In this document: in pieces, positions 43,845 to 54,555 of the stretch | Layout: each line of letters begins with the position of its first letter | Numbering within the stretch: the first letter of the stretch is position 1 | From: Schistocerca nitens | Lineage: Eukaryota; Arthropoda; Insecta; Orthoptera; Acrididae | Direction of reading: 5' to 3' | NCBI RefSeq assembly: GCF_023898315.1 | Contig: NC_064622.1 | Span: 275,147,503-275,211,502 of the forward strand | DNA length: 64,000 bases | The notes under the pieces: model-generated | The model's input: only the letters and a program-made list of their open reading frames with translations | The model's database searches: none | Told to the model about the DNA's origin: nothing | Translations under genes and position numbers: made by a program

Positions 43845-45470
43845 TTGCTAAGTAGGGTTTCAATATTTTTAAAAGACCTTTCCTGGAACTTTTCTAACGT
43901 AGGGAGTATATACTATTAGACACTTTTGCGAAGTTATGTTCTCCATTTTCACAGAATGAGTTTGTTTTATGCCCTATTTGGCTTAGTATATAAGCTACTG
44001 GAATGCCCATCAAATAAGATAGAAGCAGTTCCAAAATACTGGAGTCTGAGGGGCTCCGACACCATTGACATAAAACTGTCAGATCTTGCCAGCTGTAGGA
44101 CTCGCAACGACGAAATCCTTGGATATGTTTCCCAAAACTCAAGAATGTAGTTTTAAAGTATAGTACAATAACACATAACCGACTGCGTTAATCCAACCGC
44201 AGTAAAATGAAAAGTAACGGTGTCATCAAACCGAAGGTTGATCTGAATGGTAAGAGCCTTTAGTAAGTGTATTATGATCGAACGTCTTATGTCCTAATCA
44301 TCCTCCGACCTGGATAATGGTCGATCAACTATTTGTTTAAACCTATGCCATTCAATATGAAATGTATTCCTCTCTGCATATTGGCATAAATTATTGCGAT
44401 AGGTGACAACGGAGGGCCGAAAAAAATGCTAGGCTCAATTTTAGATCGTGCTTGGATCTTTCTAATCACAAAATACACTTAATATGAAATATTTTGAACA
44501 ATCTGTAATAATTTGGAGCTATTCATTTGACCAAACTTAAAAGTTTAAAATGTCGTCGCAATCTACTCACTAAGAGCTACAATTTTTTGTTAAAGGTTTG
44601 ACACAAAAAGTCAAGTATTACAGTTAGAAACTGTGTATGTGTCATGAGGCAGCATAATTCACAACGCGCAAATTACCCAGACTATTCTCATCCCGTATTT
44701 GGGGATGAATGTAGTTAGTTACACATAATTTCAAATCTTTTCGAAACTTTTTCTCGCTGACACCCCCACAAAATAATGAAAAAGAAAACATTTGTCGCTT
44801 ACTACATTTTCACTGTTCACACAGTAAAACTTCAACATGAAGAATGGCGTTTTAATTCGTTACCTTTTTTATAACAACTATTCGAAACACATTTTGCAGA
44901 CAGTATCCACATCTACCACTGAATGTACCTGCAAAATTATACAATTGTGCGACTCACAAGTCCGGACATATGATGTCACAAACATAGAGATACTTGAAAC
45001 AGAGCCCAAATTACCCAGACTGTACTCCATTGTTTGATAATCAGAGCGCTTAGCGTCTACCAACATACTTTAAACATAATTTCAAACCATTTCTAAACCT
45101 TTTCTCTTTTACATGTTTGACGTAAAACATTTAATACACTAATTTATTTTTAAAGTAATCAGAAGTTCGTAGCTGTTTTATACACGGGAGTTCGATACTC
45201 TAAAGAATCGGGAGTTTATTGGTCTAAAAGAAAAGTGACAGCACTGTACCATTCATTTTGTCTATAGATTGCGGCTGTTTATAACAATTAAAAATATTAT
45301 TACCTTAATGTCACCTAAAATTTTATATGACATGTAGAAGAAAAGGGATTGCACTATAGTAAAACTTAAGGTCATTTTGCTAAACTGATTCTACAAGCTC
45401 ATTCTCAGAAAAATATTATAAAGAGGAGAAATTGAGGAAGCACTTTAATAAGATGTGGTAATCCTACAGC
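43845..45470. other. No recognisable feature
   Basis: About 1.6 kb, AT-rich. Short related phrases recur (AATTACCCAGACT near 44665 and 45008; ACATAATTTCAAA near 44722 and 45075), suggesting an old local duplication of about 350 bp spacing. No coding signal. Confidence 0.4.
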
Positions 45471-45474
45471 GACA

Positions 45475-45590
45475 TTTTGTGCTATCGTACGGCGCACAAT
45501 TTCACTATGTACGATATTGTTGAGGAGTCGTGCTACACACCGTTGGGTGGCTTGCGGAGTATAAATGTAGATGTAGATGTATCACTCAAC
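45475..45590 (+). mobile_element. LINE 3' end with (TAGATG)n tail
   Basis: CACCGTTGGGTGGCTTGCGG followed by AGTATAAATGTAGATGTAGA is the 3' untranslated end and hexamer tail characteristic of the LINE family seen in opposite orientation at 46880-47604. Only about 110 bp remain. Confidence 0.65.
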
Positions 45591-46136
45591 ATCAGACCAC
45601 AACACAAGGGGCCTAGTAGGAAAACAGTCCAATATAGCATATACCACTCTGCAGCATCAAGATTCACAGATGTGTTAAACACAGTATAGATCGCGTGCGT
45701 TCTGGATTAAAAATAAAAAATGAACTAATCTAAAAGGATTCGGAAGTTATGGGACGTTGCAGCATCTTGCTGAAGAGATGTACATGACAGGCCACTACGT
45801 CCGTATAACATGGACGCGGAAAACCGCGGAAGTATCAGAGTTCAATTTCAGACCATATAAGTTTGCTACCTTAGAAATGTTCCCTGCAACTATGGTACAC
45901 CGTGCTCGTGTACAATGCCATCTGCGTGTGTCAACATGAACGTCTCATCCAGGCAACGTTCTTTGATCATTCGTGCGTCTTATGGTGTTATTCTCTCAGC
46001 TACGCTAATTCTTGCCCGATAGTTTTTGGGTATCGGATGGCTGATTTCGTTACTAGCGAAGAAATGCTTCTGATCATAAGACTGGTCAAATGAAACAGTA
46101 CTGAAATGTGAATGAGTTACCGCCTCGTGCGGACTA
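45591..46136. other. No recognisable feature
   Basis: No motif or repeat boundary recognised. Short frames only. Confidence 0.4.
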
Positions 46137-46138
46137 TA

Positions 46139-46573
46139 CAGGGTGTCCCAGGAGCAATGGTCAACAGTCAGGAATATAACAGGAAAGATCATTCGAAGCA
46201 ATAAATTCTATTAAAATGGGCTCTAAAATACTAGGAGCACTTATTCATCTTCGATTCTGTGGAACACGTCTCTTCTACTGCAAGCTCTTTGCTTTTCATG
46301 TTTGGGGAGGAGGTAGTATGGACCAAGTGGAAGAGATGAGTTTCACAGCAAGGTATGTACTTGAGAGCCCACGTTTACTGGGAATCTTTATGTTTTGGTC
46401 CATGCTAGCATCTCTCGAAATATGGAAAGCAAAGAACTTGCAGTAGCAAAGATTTGTTTCACAGCGTCGAAAATGAAGTGTTCATAGCTCTTAAGTTGTG
46501 CACATGCTTTTTACTTCGGATTATCGTTCCGATCATATCCCTCAATATTGATCATTCCTCCTGGGACGCCCTG
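46139..46573. mobile_element. MITE, Tc1/mariner-type ends
   Basis: The left end CAGGGTGTCCCAGGAGCAAT and the reversed right end CAGGGCGTCCCAGGAGGAAT continue to similar GTCAACAGTCAGG / ATCAATATTGAGG blocks over about 50 bp. TA lies at 46137-46138 and 46574-46575. Length 435 bp with no transposase. Confidence 0.9.
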
Positions 46574-46745
46574 TATGTTGCTACAGTCCATGGTAGCCGC
46601 TACAGTACTCTACGTACACTGTAATGATTGTGGGAGCACACTCATAATGTACTTTAAAAATGAAATCTCTTCAAGTGTACTATACCGAAGCAACCTAAAA
46701 GTTGCACAGAATTAGTGCACACCAATAATTAAGAAATTAATTATA

Positions 46746-48221
46746 CAGGGTGAACATTAATAAAATTGGCAAACTGCAGGGAGGGATTGCTGACTGGAAA
46801 TGGAGGGGAAAAAAATCCTATGAAAATGTGTCCGGAATGGACAATGTGCGTGCAACGACAACAAATCATCCTGGAACAGAGTACATCTACATCTACATGG
46901 ATACTCTGCAAATCACATTTAACTGCCTGCCAGAGGGTTCATCGAACCACTTTCAAAATTCTCTATTATTCCAATCTCGTATGGCGCTCGAAAAGAATGA
47001 ACACCTATATCTTTCCGTACGAACTCTGATTTCCCTTATTTTATCGTGGTGATCGTTTCTCCCTATGTAGGTCGGAGTCAACAAAATATTTTCGCATTCG
47101 GAGGAGAAATTTGGTGATTGGAATTTCGTGAGAAGATTCAGTCGCAACGAAAAACGCCTTTCTTTTTATGATGTCCAACCAAATCCTGTATCATTTCCGT
47201 GACACTCTCTCCCATATTTCGCGATAATACAAAACGTGCTGCCCTTCTTTGAACTTTTTCGATGTACTCCGTCAGTCCTATCTGGTAAGGATCCCACACC
47301 GCGCAGCGGTATTCTAAAAGAGGACGGACAAGCGTAGTGTAGGCAGTCTCCTTAGTAGGTCTGCTACATTTTCTAAGTGTCCTGCCAATAAAACGCCGTC
47401 TTTGGTTAGCCTTCCCCACTACATTTTCTATGTCTTCCTTCAAATTTTTCTTCATAATTGTAATATCTAGGTATTTAGTTGAATTTACGGCTTTCAGATT
47501 AGACTGATTTATAGTGAAACAGAAGTTTAACGAGTTCCTTTTAGCGCTCATGTGGATGACCTCACACTTTTCGTTACTTAGGGTCAACTGCCACTTTTCG
47601 CACCAGTACAGCGTTACATCGCAGCCATATCACAACAGATGTTCAAAGCGGCCTCAATGGGATTGCAAGTGATAATGATGGTAGAGGTTGTCATGTAGAA
47701 GATACATAATTGGACTTTGGCTAGCACCAAGTTGGCGGGATACTTGCCTGGAGCTTGTACTAGGATCGTCTCAATATCCTGTAGCACCTGGTCCTCGAAA
47801 TCTGTTGTCCGACATCGCCGCCTCCCTGCACTTTCGTCTGTCTGAAAGGATCCGTGACGACACAGACGCCGAAAAAGGGCTTGAAATTTTATGTGGTGAT
47901 GGGGTTGGTGTCTGTGAAGGTACTTGTTTTGGTATAGGCGTGCTTCCTTTCGACCGTTTCCATTAGCTTGGCAGTACACAAGCACTATCTCGACTTGTTC
48001 GCGACGTGAATACCGGACCATTCTGCTGTACGCTGCGTCAGTCACATAACCTGAAACACGCAGGGAACACACGGCGCATGGTCAAAGGAAGTGTCATTCG
48101 TCAGCCCCATATATCGTGGCAACGATGCGTTTCCAAACACCAGCTCTTAGGACATTTTTTCCTCAATTTCCAATCAGGAATACGTCTCAGCCGCTTGTCA
48201 GTTTTATTAATGTTCACCTCG
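46746..48221 (-). mobile_element. Tc1/mariner-superfamily element, C-terminus lost, holding a LINE
   Basis: The ends CAGGGTGAACATTAATAAAA (left) and CGAGGTGAACATTAATAAAA (right, reversed) are flanked by TA at 46744-46745 and 48222-48223. On the minus strand the transposase N-terminus reads MVRYSRREQVEIVLVYCQAN from 48021, then LYQNKYLHRHQPHH and FRRLCRHGSFQTDESAGRRR. This is the same type of N-terminal domain as at 60.6 kb. No catalytic Asp region is present: the LINE 46880-47604 and a deletion occupy its place. Confidence 0.85.
46880..47604 (-). mobile_element. LINE 3' part, (TAGATG)n-tailed, fairly intact
   Basis: The minus frame 47587-47138 reads MTLSNEKCEVIHMSAKRNSL and YLDITIMKKNLKEDIENVV, then LVRPLLEYRCAVWDPYQIGL and IEKVQRRAARFVLSRNMGES. 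This is the region after the reverse-transcriptase core in jockey/CR1-type LINEs. A one-base shift near 47138-47150 moves the end into the frame starting at 47147 (MRLNLLTKFQSPNFSSECEN ... RSAIRDWNNREF-type ending near 46953). The tail (TAGATG)n lies at about 46880-46897. 5'-truncated. Confidence 0.88.
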
Positions 48222-48223
48222 TA

Positions 48224-48905
48224 TAGCGTCTTTCTTCTCCTCAAGTGTTCTCTTCTTCATTGGAATTTTTAATACTTCTTTTGTTCCATGTTTTTTCTTG
48301 TTTCGTATGGAATTTGTATTTGATAGCTTTTCACGAGTCGTATGATATCACTATGCTCATAAATGACGTAGAAGATTGCGTCCGCTACGTATTACTACAT
48401 ACTGTCGCAATGCTACACAGCTGGGGCAATTACAAGAAAGGTTATCACTCTGATAAACCCGTTTTTCCATGGTTTTACGAGTCTCGCGATGTACATTATT
48501 CGTACGTGAAGAACCGTGTATTTTGAACCGTTTTCTTTAGAGACTATCTGTGTTGGACAAACTGCAGCAACAGTTCTGTTCACTTCTGGAAAATCCATCT
48601 ACGCCGTCTGTAACCGCAAGAGTGTTAGCACGTGCCTGCTTGATGTGTGCCACAACGACAATGAGAAGACTACGTAGGCGGGAGAGATTCTCTTGCAGGG
48701 AGTGTCAAACTGTTGCTGCCTGCGTTCAGAGTAGTGCTGGGACGCCAGCTGCAGGTGTTTTCATGCCAACAGCTTACACAATGTAGCAGATGCAGACTCT
48801 GAAACAGCATCGAGGAAACTGTAGCGAACAGCGTACATGTGTCTACTGAGTTTATGAGCGAGAGCGGTTATTTCAGCAGCCACCAAAGTGTTTCTCAACG
48901 TCGTG
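48224..48905. other. No recognisable feature
   Basis: About 680 bp. A 78-codon frame at 48550-48786 contains several Cys and Arg but no recognisable zinc-finger spacing and is not supported by other evidence. Confidence 0.4.
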
Positions 48906-48916
48906 ACATTCCAACC

Positions 48917-49113
48917 CCAGAAGGCCGGTGTGGCCGAGCGGTTCTAGGCGCTACAGTCGGGAACCGCGCGACCACTACGGTCGCAGGATCGAATCCTGCC
49001 TCGGGCATGGATGTGTGTGATGTCTTTAGGTTAGTTAGGTTTAAGTAGTTCTAAGTTCTAGGGGACTGATGACCTCAGATGTTAAGTCCCATAGTGCTCA
49101 GAGCCATTTGAAC
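48917..49113 (+). mobile_element. SINE type 1, full-length
   Basis: The head GGCCGGTGTGGCCGAGCGGT has an A box, with a B-box-like GGATCGAATCC and the complete type-1 body. The duplication CATTCCAACCC lies at 48906-48916 and 49114-49124. Confidence 0.95.
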
Positions 49114-49245
49114 CATTCCAACCCGCTTCCCTTGTCTACTTCGCTCCCATAAGAGCTCTCATTTCCACACTATGTGGGATCTGGCAGACAGTGTTCCTAG
49201 TAACCTCGGACTTCTCGCATGTGATGCACTTGTTTACACTCAAGT

Positions 49246-49448
49246 TCAAAAAATGATTCAAAAGGCTCTGAGCACTATGGGACTTAACTTCTGAGGTCAT
49301 CAGTCCCGTAGAACTTGAACTACTTAAACCTAACTAACCTAAGGACATCACACACATCCATGCCCGAGGCAGGATTCGAACCTGCTACCTTAGCGGTCGC
49401 GCGGTTCCAGACTGCAGCGCCTAGAACCGCTCGGCCAACCCGGCCGGC
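49246..49448 (-). mobile_element. SINE type 1, reverse orientation
   Basis: The reverse complement carries GCCGGCCGGGTTGGCCGAGC and B box GGTTCGAATCC. The duplication is TTTACACTCAAGT (49233-49245) against TTTACACTGAAGT (49449-49461), one mismatch. Confidence 0.93.
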
Positions 49449-49623
49449 TTTACACTGAAGTACTGTCTGAAAAAATACTCAGTCAAATCTTCATAAGGTT
49501 TCAATGTGATATGGAGATGGTCAGCTTACTTGGAAAGCTCAGGGATGTAAAACTTTGCTCTTTCAAAAAAACTTAGAATCCTTTGAATACAATATCTGTA
49601 ACTCTTGGGATGATCACACAGGC

Positions 49624-49792
49624 AGTCATGGACTGTGCGGCTGGTCCCGGCAGAGGTTCGAGTCCTCGCTCGGGCATGGGTGTGTGTGTTTGTCCTTAGG
49701 ATAATTTAGGTTAAGTAGTGTGTAAGCTTAGGGACTGATGACCTTAGCAGTTAAGTCCCATACGATTTCACACACATTTGAACATTTTTTTC
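49624..49792 (+). mobile_element. SINE type 2, 5'-truncated
   Basis: Starts AGTCATGGACTGTGCGGCTG, with B-box-like GGTTCGAGTCC and the type-2 body. The 12-bp duplication GATCACACAGGC lies at 49612-49623 and 49793-49804. Confidence 0.95.
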
Positions 49793-49839
49793 GATCACAC
49801 AGGCGCAGTCGGAGGTAGAGCACGTGGTACATTTCGGTT

Positions 49840-50410
49840 CATTTATATAATGCTGGGAAAGTGCAATTAGTCCACAGAGGAGATTGCTTACAAAACTCTC
49901 GAATCAGCCACCCTGGAATATCGCTCAAGTGTGTGAGACACATGTCAAAATGCAGGGGATACTGAACGTAAGCAAAGAAAGGCAGTTCGCATTGTCACAC
50001 GTTTGTTTGTCTCTCTGGAGAGGGTCACAGAAATGCTGAAAAATAAGTTCTGGGCCGTTCCCTGCAGGTAGGTGCCAACTATCCTGCCGCGCGGGGTAGC
50101 CGTGCGGTCTTAACCGCCTTGCCACGGTTCACGCGGCCCTCCTCCCCCCCCCCCCCTCCCGTGCCCCCGTGTCGGAGGTTCGAGTCCTCCCTTGGGCACG
50201 GGTGTGTGTGTTGGCCGTTGCGTAAGTTAGTTAAAGTTAGATTAAGTAGTGTGTAAGCCTAGGGACCGATGACCTCATTAGTTTGGTCTCATAGAACTTG
50301 CCACAAATTTCCAATTACCCTGTGAAAGGCTACTTTCAAAGTTTCGAAAACAGTGTTAAAAGGGGTATCTAGGAATATAAAGCTCCCTTACCACTTTGCT
50401 CGTAAATACA
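49840..50410 (+). pseudogene. LINE C-terminal relic interrupted by a SINE
   Basis: Degenerate plus-strand match to the post-RT part of the (TAGATG)n LINE family: CACAGAGGAGATTGCTTAC, an AAAGGCAGTTCGCATTGTCA block corresponding to RRAARFVLS, and GGTCACAGAAATGCTG corresponding to VTEM. It resumes after the SINE at 50323 with AGGAATATAAAGCTCCCTT. No open frame survives. Confidence 0.5.
50087..50310 (+). mobile_element. SINE type 2 variant with C-rich expansion
   Basis: Head CCGCGCGGGGTAGCCGTGCG, a C-rich run (50145-50160), B box GGTTCGAGTCC, and a body with AAGTTAGATTAAGTAGTGTG and GGGACCGATGACC. The duplication is CCAACTATCCTG (50075-50086) against CCAATTACCCTG (50311-50322), two mismatches. 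Confidence 0.85.
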
Positions 50411-50589
50411 TTGAATGATTCTTCCTTCCTGGCATCTTAACCACAGTCGCCAAATGACGCTATCGGCGAGATGCAAGAAAGCATAACTCAAGCTGACTAC
50501 AGTCTCTGATCTACCGATGATTCTAATATCAACCATATCTTTTTGCTGTGGCACCCTAGCAATCAAATACTGTGTGCCGAACGCAAGCA

Positions 50590-51312
50590 GTGTGCACTCA
50601 GATCCACTCAGCTTGGTATTCCATTGCTGCCAGACACGTTTCCGTGGTCATCGGGGCTTAGTTCGAAGCAGGACTTATCACTGAATGCAGTTCTACTCCA
50701 GCCAATGAGATTCTCAACCGAAGACAAGTCTGGAGACGTCCTGTGGGATAGTAACCTGACTTTCGCTCGCCTTACAGCCCTACAACCAGGAGTGACGGTC
50801 TGCAGCGCTATTTCTTTCCATAGCAGAATCCCTTTGGTTGTCGTCTGCGGCACCATTACAGTACAGTGGTACGTCGACGATATTCTACGCCCCATTTTGT
50901 TGCCCTTCATGGCAAGCCATCCTGAGCTTACATTTCACCAAGACAATGCTTTCTACTGCTTCGTGTTTGCCAAACCCTACCTTGGCCAACATGGTCGCTG
51001 GATGTCTCCCAAATTGAGAATTTTTGAACATTAAGGGCAGGGTCCTCAACCAGCTCCGGATTTTGACGATCTAACGCACCAATTGGACTGAATTTGGTAC
51101 CATATCCCTCAGAAGGACTTACAACAACTCTACCAATCGATTGTGCTTGCATAAGGGCCAGAGGTGGACCAACGCGTTATTGACTTGATCGGTATGTGAA
51201 GCTCTTTCTTTTGAATAAATCATACAATTTTTCTGAAATTGTAAACATTTGTTTTCCTGTACATGTACATAACATCTACCGATTTCCGCCCCATTCGGAT
51301 AATTCTTTTGTG
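50590..51312. pseudogene. Tc1 relic with halves in opposite orientation
   Basis: On the minus strand, 50608-50750 reads WSRTAFSDKSCFELSPDDHG, the first catalytic block. From about 50790 the plus strand reads PGVTVCSAISFHSRIPLVVV, YVDDILRPILLPFMASHPEL, TFHQDNA (second Asp) and a broken end to about 51180. The right terminus is at about 51290-51312. In an intact gene these parts follow each other on one strand, so either an inversion or a fusion of two copies happened near 50755-50790. Several stops. Confidence 0.7.
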
Positions 51313-51790
51313 GAGTGTCGGTTTCTTTGCTCTAGAGTGTATAAAGGGGACAGCGTACAGAACACTTTTACGACCCACTCTTGAGTACTGCTCGAGTATT
51401 TGGGATCCCCAACAGCCAGGATTAAGGGATACAATGAAGAAAATCAGAATATTATTTGCTATTTTTGCTACCGGTAGGTGCAGATATAAGCTCTGAAGTA
51501 TTACGGAAATATCACGTGAACTCAAATGAGAATCCCTGTAGGGAAGAAGACGTTTTTCTCGCGAAACACTATTGAGTAAGTTTACAGAACCGGCATTTTC
51601 AGACTGACACATATCTCGCTTAATGACCCCAAAGAAAAGGTAAGAGAAATTATGGCTCTTACGGAAACACATAGATAGTCCGTTCCCTCGGTCCGTTTGC
51701 AAGCGGAACAGGAAAGGGGATCACTAGCAGCAGTACAAGGCACACCCACTACAACTGTATGGTGTCTTGCAGAGTATGTAAGCACAACAA
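51313..51790 (+). pseudogene. LINE C-terminus (jockey/CR1-like)
   Basis: IKGTAYRTLLRPTLEYCSSI, then WDPQQPGLRDTMKKI at about 51345-51440, corresponds to the TLVRPLLEY-WDP-IEKV block. Stops and frame changes follow. The 3' untranslated part (GGAACAGGAAAGGGGATCACT, GTGTCTTGCAGAGTATGTA) is recognisable to about 51780. It abuts the Tc1 relic. Confidence 0.7.
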
Positions 51791-52484
51791 GCACAAAAAA
51801 TGACAAGCAGTTTCTCTGGGATTTTGAACAGATTGTGCTATTTCCACTCTTTAGTTTTTGTGTACCAGTTTGTGTGTTCGCACCCTTCGGACACCATGCC
51901 ACAGATAAGAAGCCTAATAACGTTGCGCGGCGGACGCACCAGCAGCCTTGGCGGTCGCGAACGATTTGCTAGTGAAGCTGATTGCCCGGTGTGTGATAGC
52001 GGTTACTCAATGGCAGGCGCGGTCACTGTGTCTGTTTAGGTTGGACGCCGGCCAAAGGCGATCCCTCGGACTCGGGCACACGCCGTGCAAGCGGCGGCCC
52101 CGTCCTTTGGACAGCAGAGATAGCTGCGGCCAGGGTCCTTGTGCCGTTGCATCAGCCCACTATAAGAGTTCCTCCAGTCACCGGTTGCACGTATCAAATC
52201 GCCAGAGCCATAATTTTGTAGATACGATTTTGCAGCTGGTGTTGTGACGTCATCGACGTTAAAAAGGAAGCAAAAATCCATAAGAGGCATCTACTATACC
52301 AAAAGAAGAAAATTGGGTAGGAGTATATATTGATGGACCAAACTTTGAGATTACCTATGTTCATTGTTTGGCATATAATTCGAGGCTTCGAGTGTAGTTT
52401 CTACAGTTCACAAATCCCTGGGCTACCTTAACTGATTGTTGTTTTGTGAATGCTTACGGGTCAATGGCTTTCATAACGGGTGGT
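51791..52484. other. No recognisable feature
   Basis: About 690 bp; 51900-52200 is somewhat GC-rich with overlapping frames of 79-99 codons and no motif. Nothing identifiable. Confidence 0.4.
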
Positions 52485-52756
52485 TATAACTGAAGTGCAG
52501 CTACACACAGGGGTCCAGTGTGGGCAGTAATTATCGTATAGCTACGAAACTTGGCAGATATTCTAAAACGTTAATGCAGGACCCATTTACACTGGAACAA
52601 ATAGTTCCTGTGTTGGCCACCAGGTGCAAACCGGGCGCTGTGAATGCAAGAAAGACGTATAGGAATGTTTCCATTTGCAATGGATAATTAACAGGACAGG
52701 ACAAGGGGTCAAAGAAGTGAGAAAGGCATACTGCTAGTTTTGTTATTAAGCATAGC

Positions 52757-54062
52757 TTACTCAGTTTGTTCAATATGATCACCGGAGACGTCGACGAGAT
52801 GCTGCATCCGTAAAATCACTTGATCAGCAATTGTTCGCAGCAGCTCCGTTGGAATCTGAGCAAAGTGTTCCTTTATATTAGCCTTCAGATCAGGTAGAGA
52901 CCCAGCGTGTCCCTGGTAAACGCGTTGTTTTGGATATCACCAGCGCCAAAAGTCACATGAATTCATATCACTGCCGCGCGGGATTAGCCGAGCGGTCTAG
53001 GGGCTGCAGTCATGGACTGTGCGGCTGGTCCCGGCGGAGGTTCGAGTCCTCCCTCGGGCATGGGTGTGTGTGTTTGTCCATAGGATAATTTAGGTTAAGT
53101 AATGTGTAAGCTTAGGGACTGATGACCATAGCAGTTAAGTCCCATAAGATTTAAAAAAAAAAAAAACTCAGATCACTGTTGTGAGTCATGCATCTGCGAA
53201 ACCTCTGAACGTAACATGTTCGTGGAAGGTTGCATTAAGCAGATCTTTGACTGGGCAAGCGACATGTGGTGTTGCCTCATCTTGCATGAAAACAGTAGCT
53301 TGCACAGAGTTGCGGTCTTCCAAAATAGGAATCACCTACAGTTCAGTTCAAGGAGTTCTCGATAATATGCAGACGTCACGGTACACCTGACAGACCCTCT
53401 GGAGGTATTCCCTTCAAAGAAGAGCGGACCGAGAATAAAGGTGCTTCTGAATCCACACCACGCAGACATAAATGGCGACTGAAATGGCTCTTCGTGCACA
53501 ACACGCGGTTTAACAGTACCCCAGATTCGGCAGTTCTGTATATTCATTGCACAATGTTGTGCAAAGTGTGTCTCATCACTTCGTATAATATTGCCCGGCC
53601 ACATGTCATCAACTTCGCTCTTGCCAGAAACCGAAGAGCAAATTCAGAACGCTGCTGCGGATCACGAGGTTTCAGTTGTTGCACCGTCTGGATCTTGGAC
53701 GGGTACCAGTGTATTACAGACCGCAAACTTTTCGTACTGTTGACCATGGGATAGATAATCCTCGTCACACTGCACGAGAACTAGCACTACCCGGACACGT
53801 GCCGCATGGTAGTTACAGTAACAGAAACCTCGTCAGGAATTTTCACCGTGATAGGACGCCCTCCTCTTCCACGTTCCACACCAAGCTCACCCGTGTTTGC
53901 TAATTTTATGATCAGCTTCTTTAAATCTCGAACATCCTCAGAAGTTTCATTCGGCGATACTCTCTCAAAGTAGCACTGTACTTGCTGCCGTTCACATAAA
54001 ACAGTTTCACTAAGTCTCTCTTCTCGATCGCCATTATGTTCTCTCACGTAATGGCTTGTCAT
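52757..54062 (-). pseudogene. Transposase, frameshifted and SINE-split
   Basis: N-terminus from 54062: CERQQVQCYFERVSPNETSE and LKKLIIKLANTGELGVERGR. The middle carries KPRDPQQRSEFALRFLARAK. The catalytic region begins NIIRSDETHFAQHCAMNIQN (first Asp) with CRIWGTVKPRVVHEEPFQSP. The second-Asp region near 53270-53300 and third region lie around the SINE at 52974-53171. The end, LVDVSGDHIEQTE with a TAA at 52757-52759, is typical of the family. At least three frame changes. Confidence 0.8.
52974..53171 (+). mobile_element. SINE type 2, full-length with A tail
   Basis: Head CCGCGCGGGATTAGCCGAGC with A and B boxes, and a type-2 body ending in a run of A (53153-53166). The short duplication ATCACTG lies at 52967-52973 and 53172-53178. 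It interrupts the transposase of the host element. Confidence 0.88.
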
Positions 54063-54347
54063 CTGACAGCGTGGATGTCATAGCGTCATACCAACAGTGT
54101 GCAGCGCCAGGTTTGCACCTGATGGCCAAAATTGGAACTATTTTTTTCGGTGTAAATAGGTTCCACATTAACGCATTAGCATATCTATCAAGTTTCGCTG
54201 CCATAAGATAATTACAGCCAACACGGCACCTCCGTGAGGAGCTGCACTTTAACTGTAGCCATCTGGTATGATTTCTGAGCTGGTCTTAAATGGTTGAATA
54301 ACAAAAACTTTACGCAATGTATGTTTATCATTATTAGTCTCCAGCAG

Positions 54348-54552
54348 CCACGCGGGGTAGCCGCGCGGTCCAGGGCGCCTTCCACGATTCCCGCGGTCCC
54401 CCCTCCCCCCTCCCTCCATTTAAGTCCTCCCTCGGGCATGGGTGTGTGAGTTGTCCTCAGCGTAAGTTAGTTTAAGTTAGATTAAGTAGTATGTAAGCCG
54501 AGGGACCGATGACCTCGGCAGTTCGGTCCCATACGAACTTACCACCACAAAC
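54348..54552 (+). mobile_element. SINE type 2 variant
   Basis: GCCACGCGGGGTAGCCGCGC head, C-rich run, weakened B box (TTTAAGTCC), body with AAGTTAGATTAAGTAGTATG and GGGACCGATGACC. Close to the copy at 50087-50310. No clear duplication was found. Confidence 0.8.
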
Positions 54553-54555
54553 TCT

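Larger units (their letters stand above)
52487..54255 (-). mobile_element. Tc1/mariner-superfamily element with ~150-bp terminal repeats
   Basis: The left 150 bp and reversed right 150 bp align (AAGTGCAGCT near the ends, then TGGGCAGTAATTATC / TTGGCTGTAATTATC, ACGAAACTTG / GCGAAACTTG, CACCAGGTGCAAAC / CATCAGGTGCAAAC). TA is at 52485-52486 and 54256-54257. The transposase is between them on the minus strand, with a SINE inside. Confidence 0.85.
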
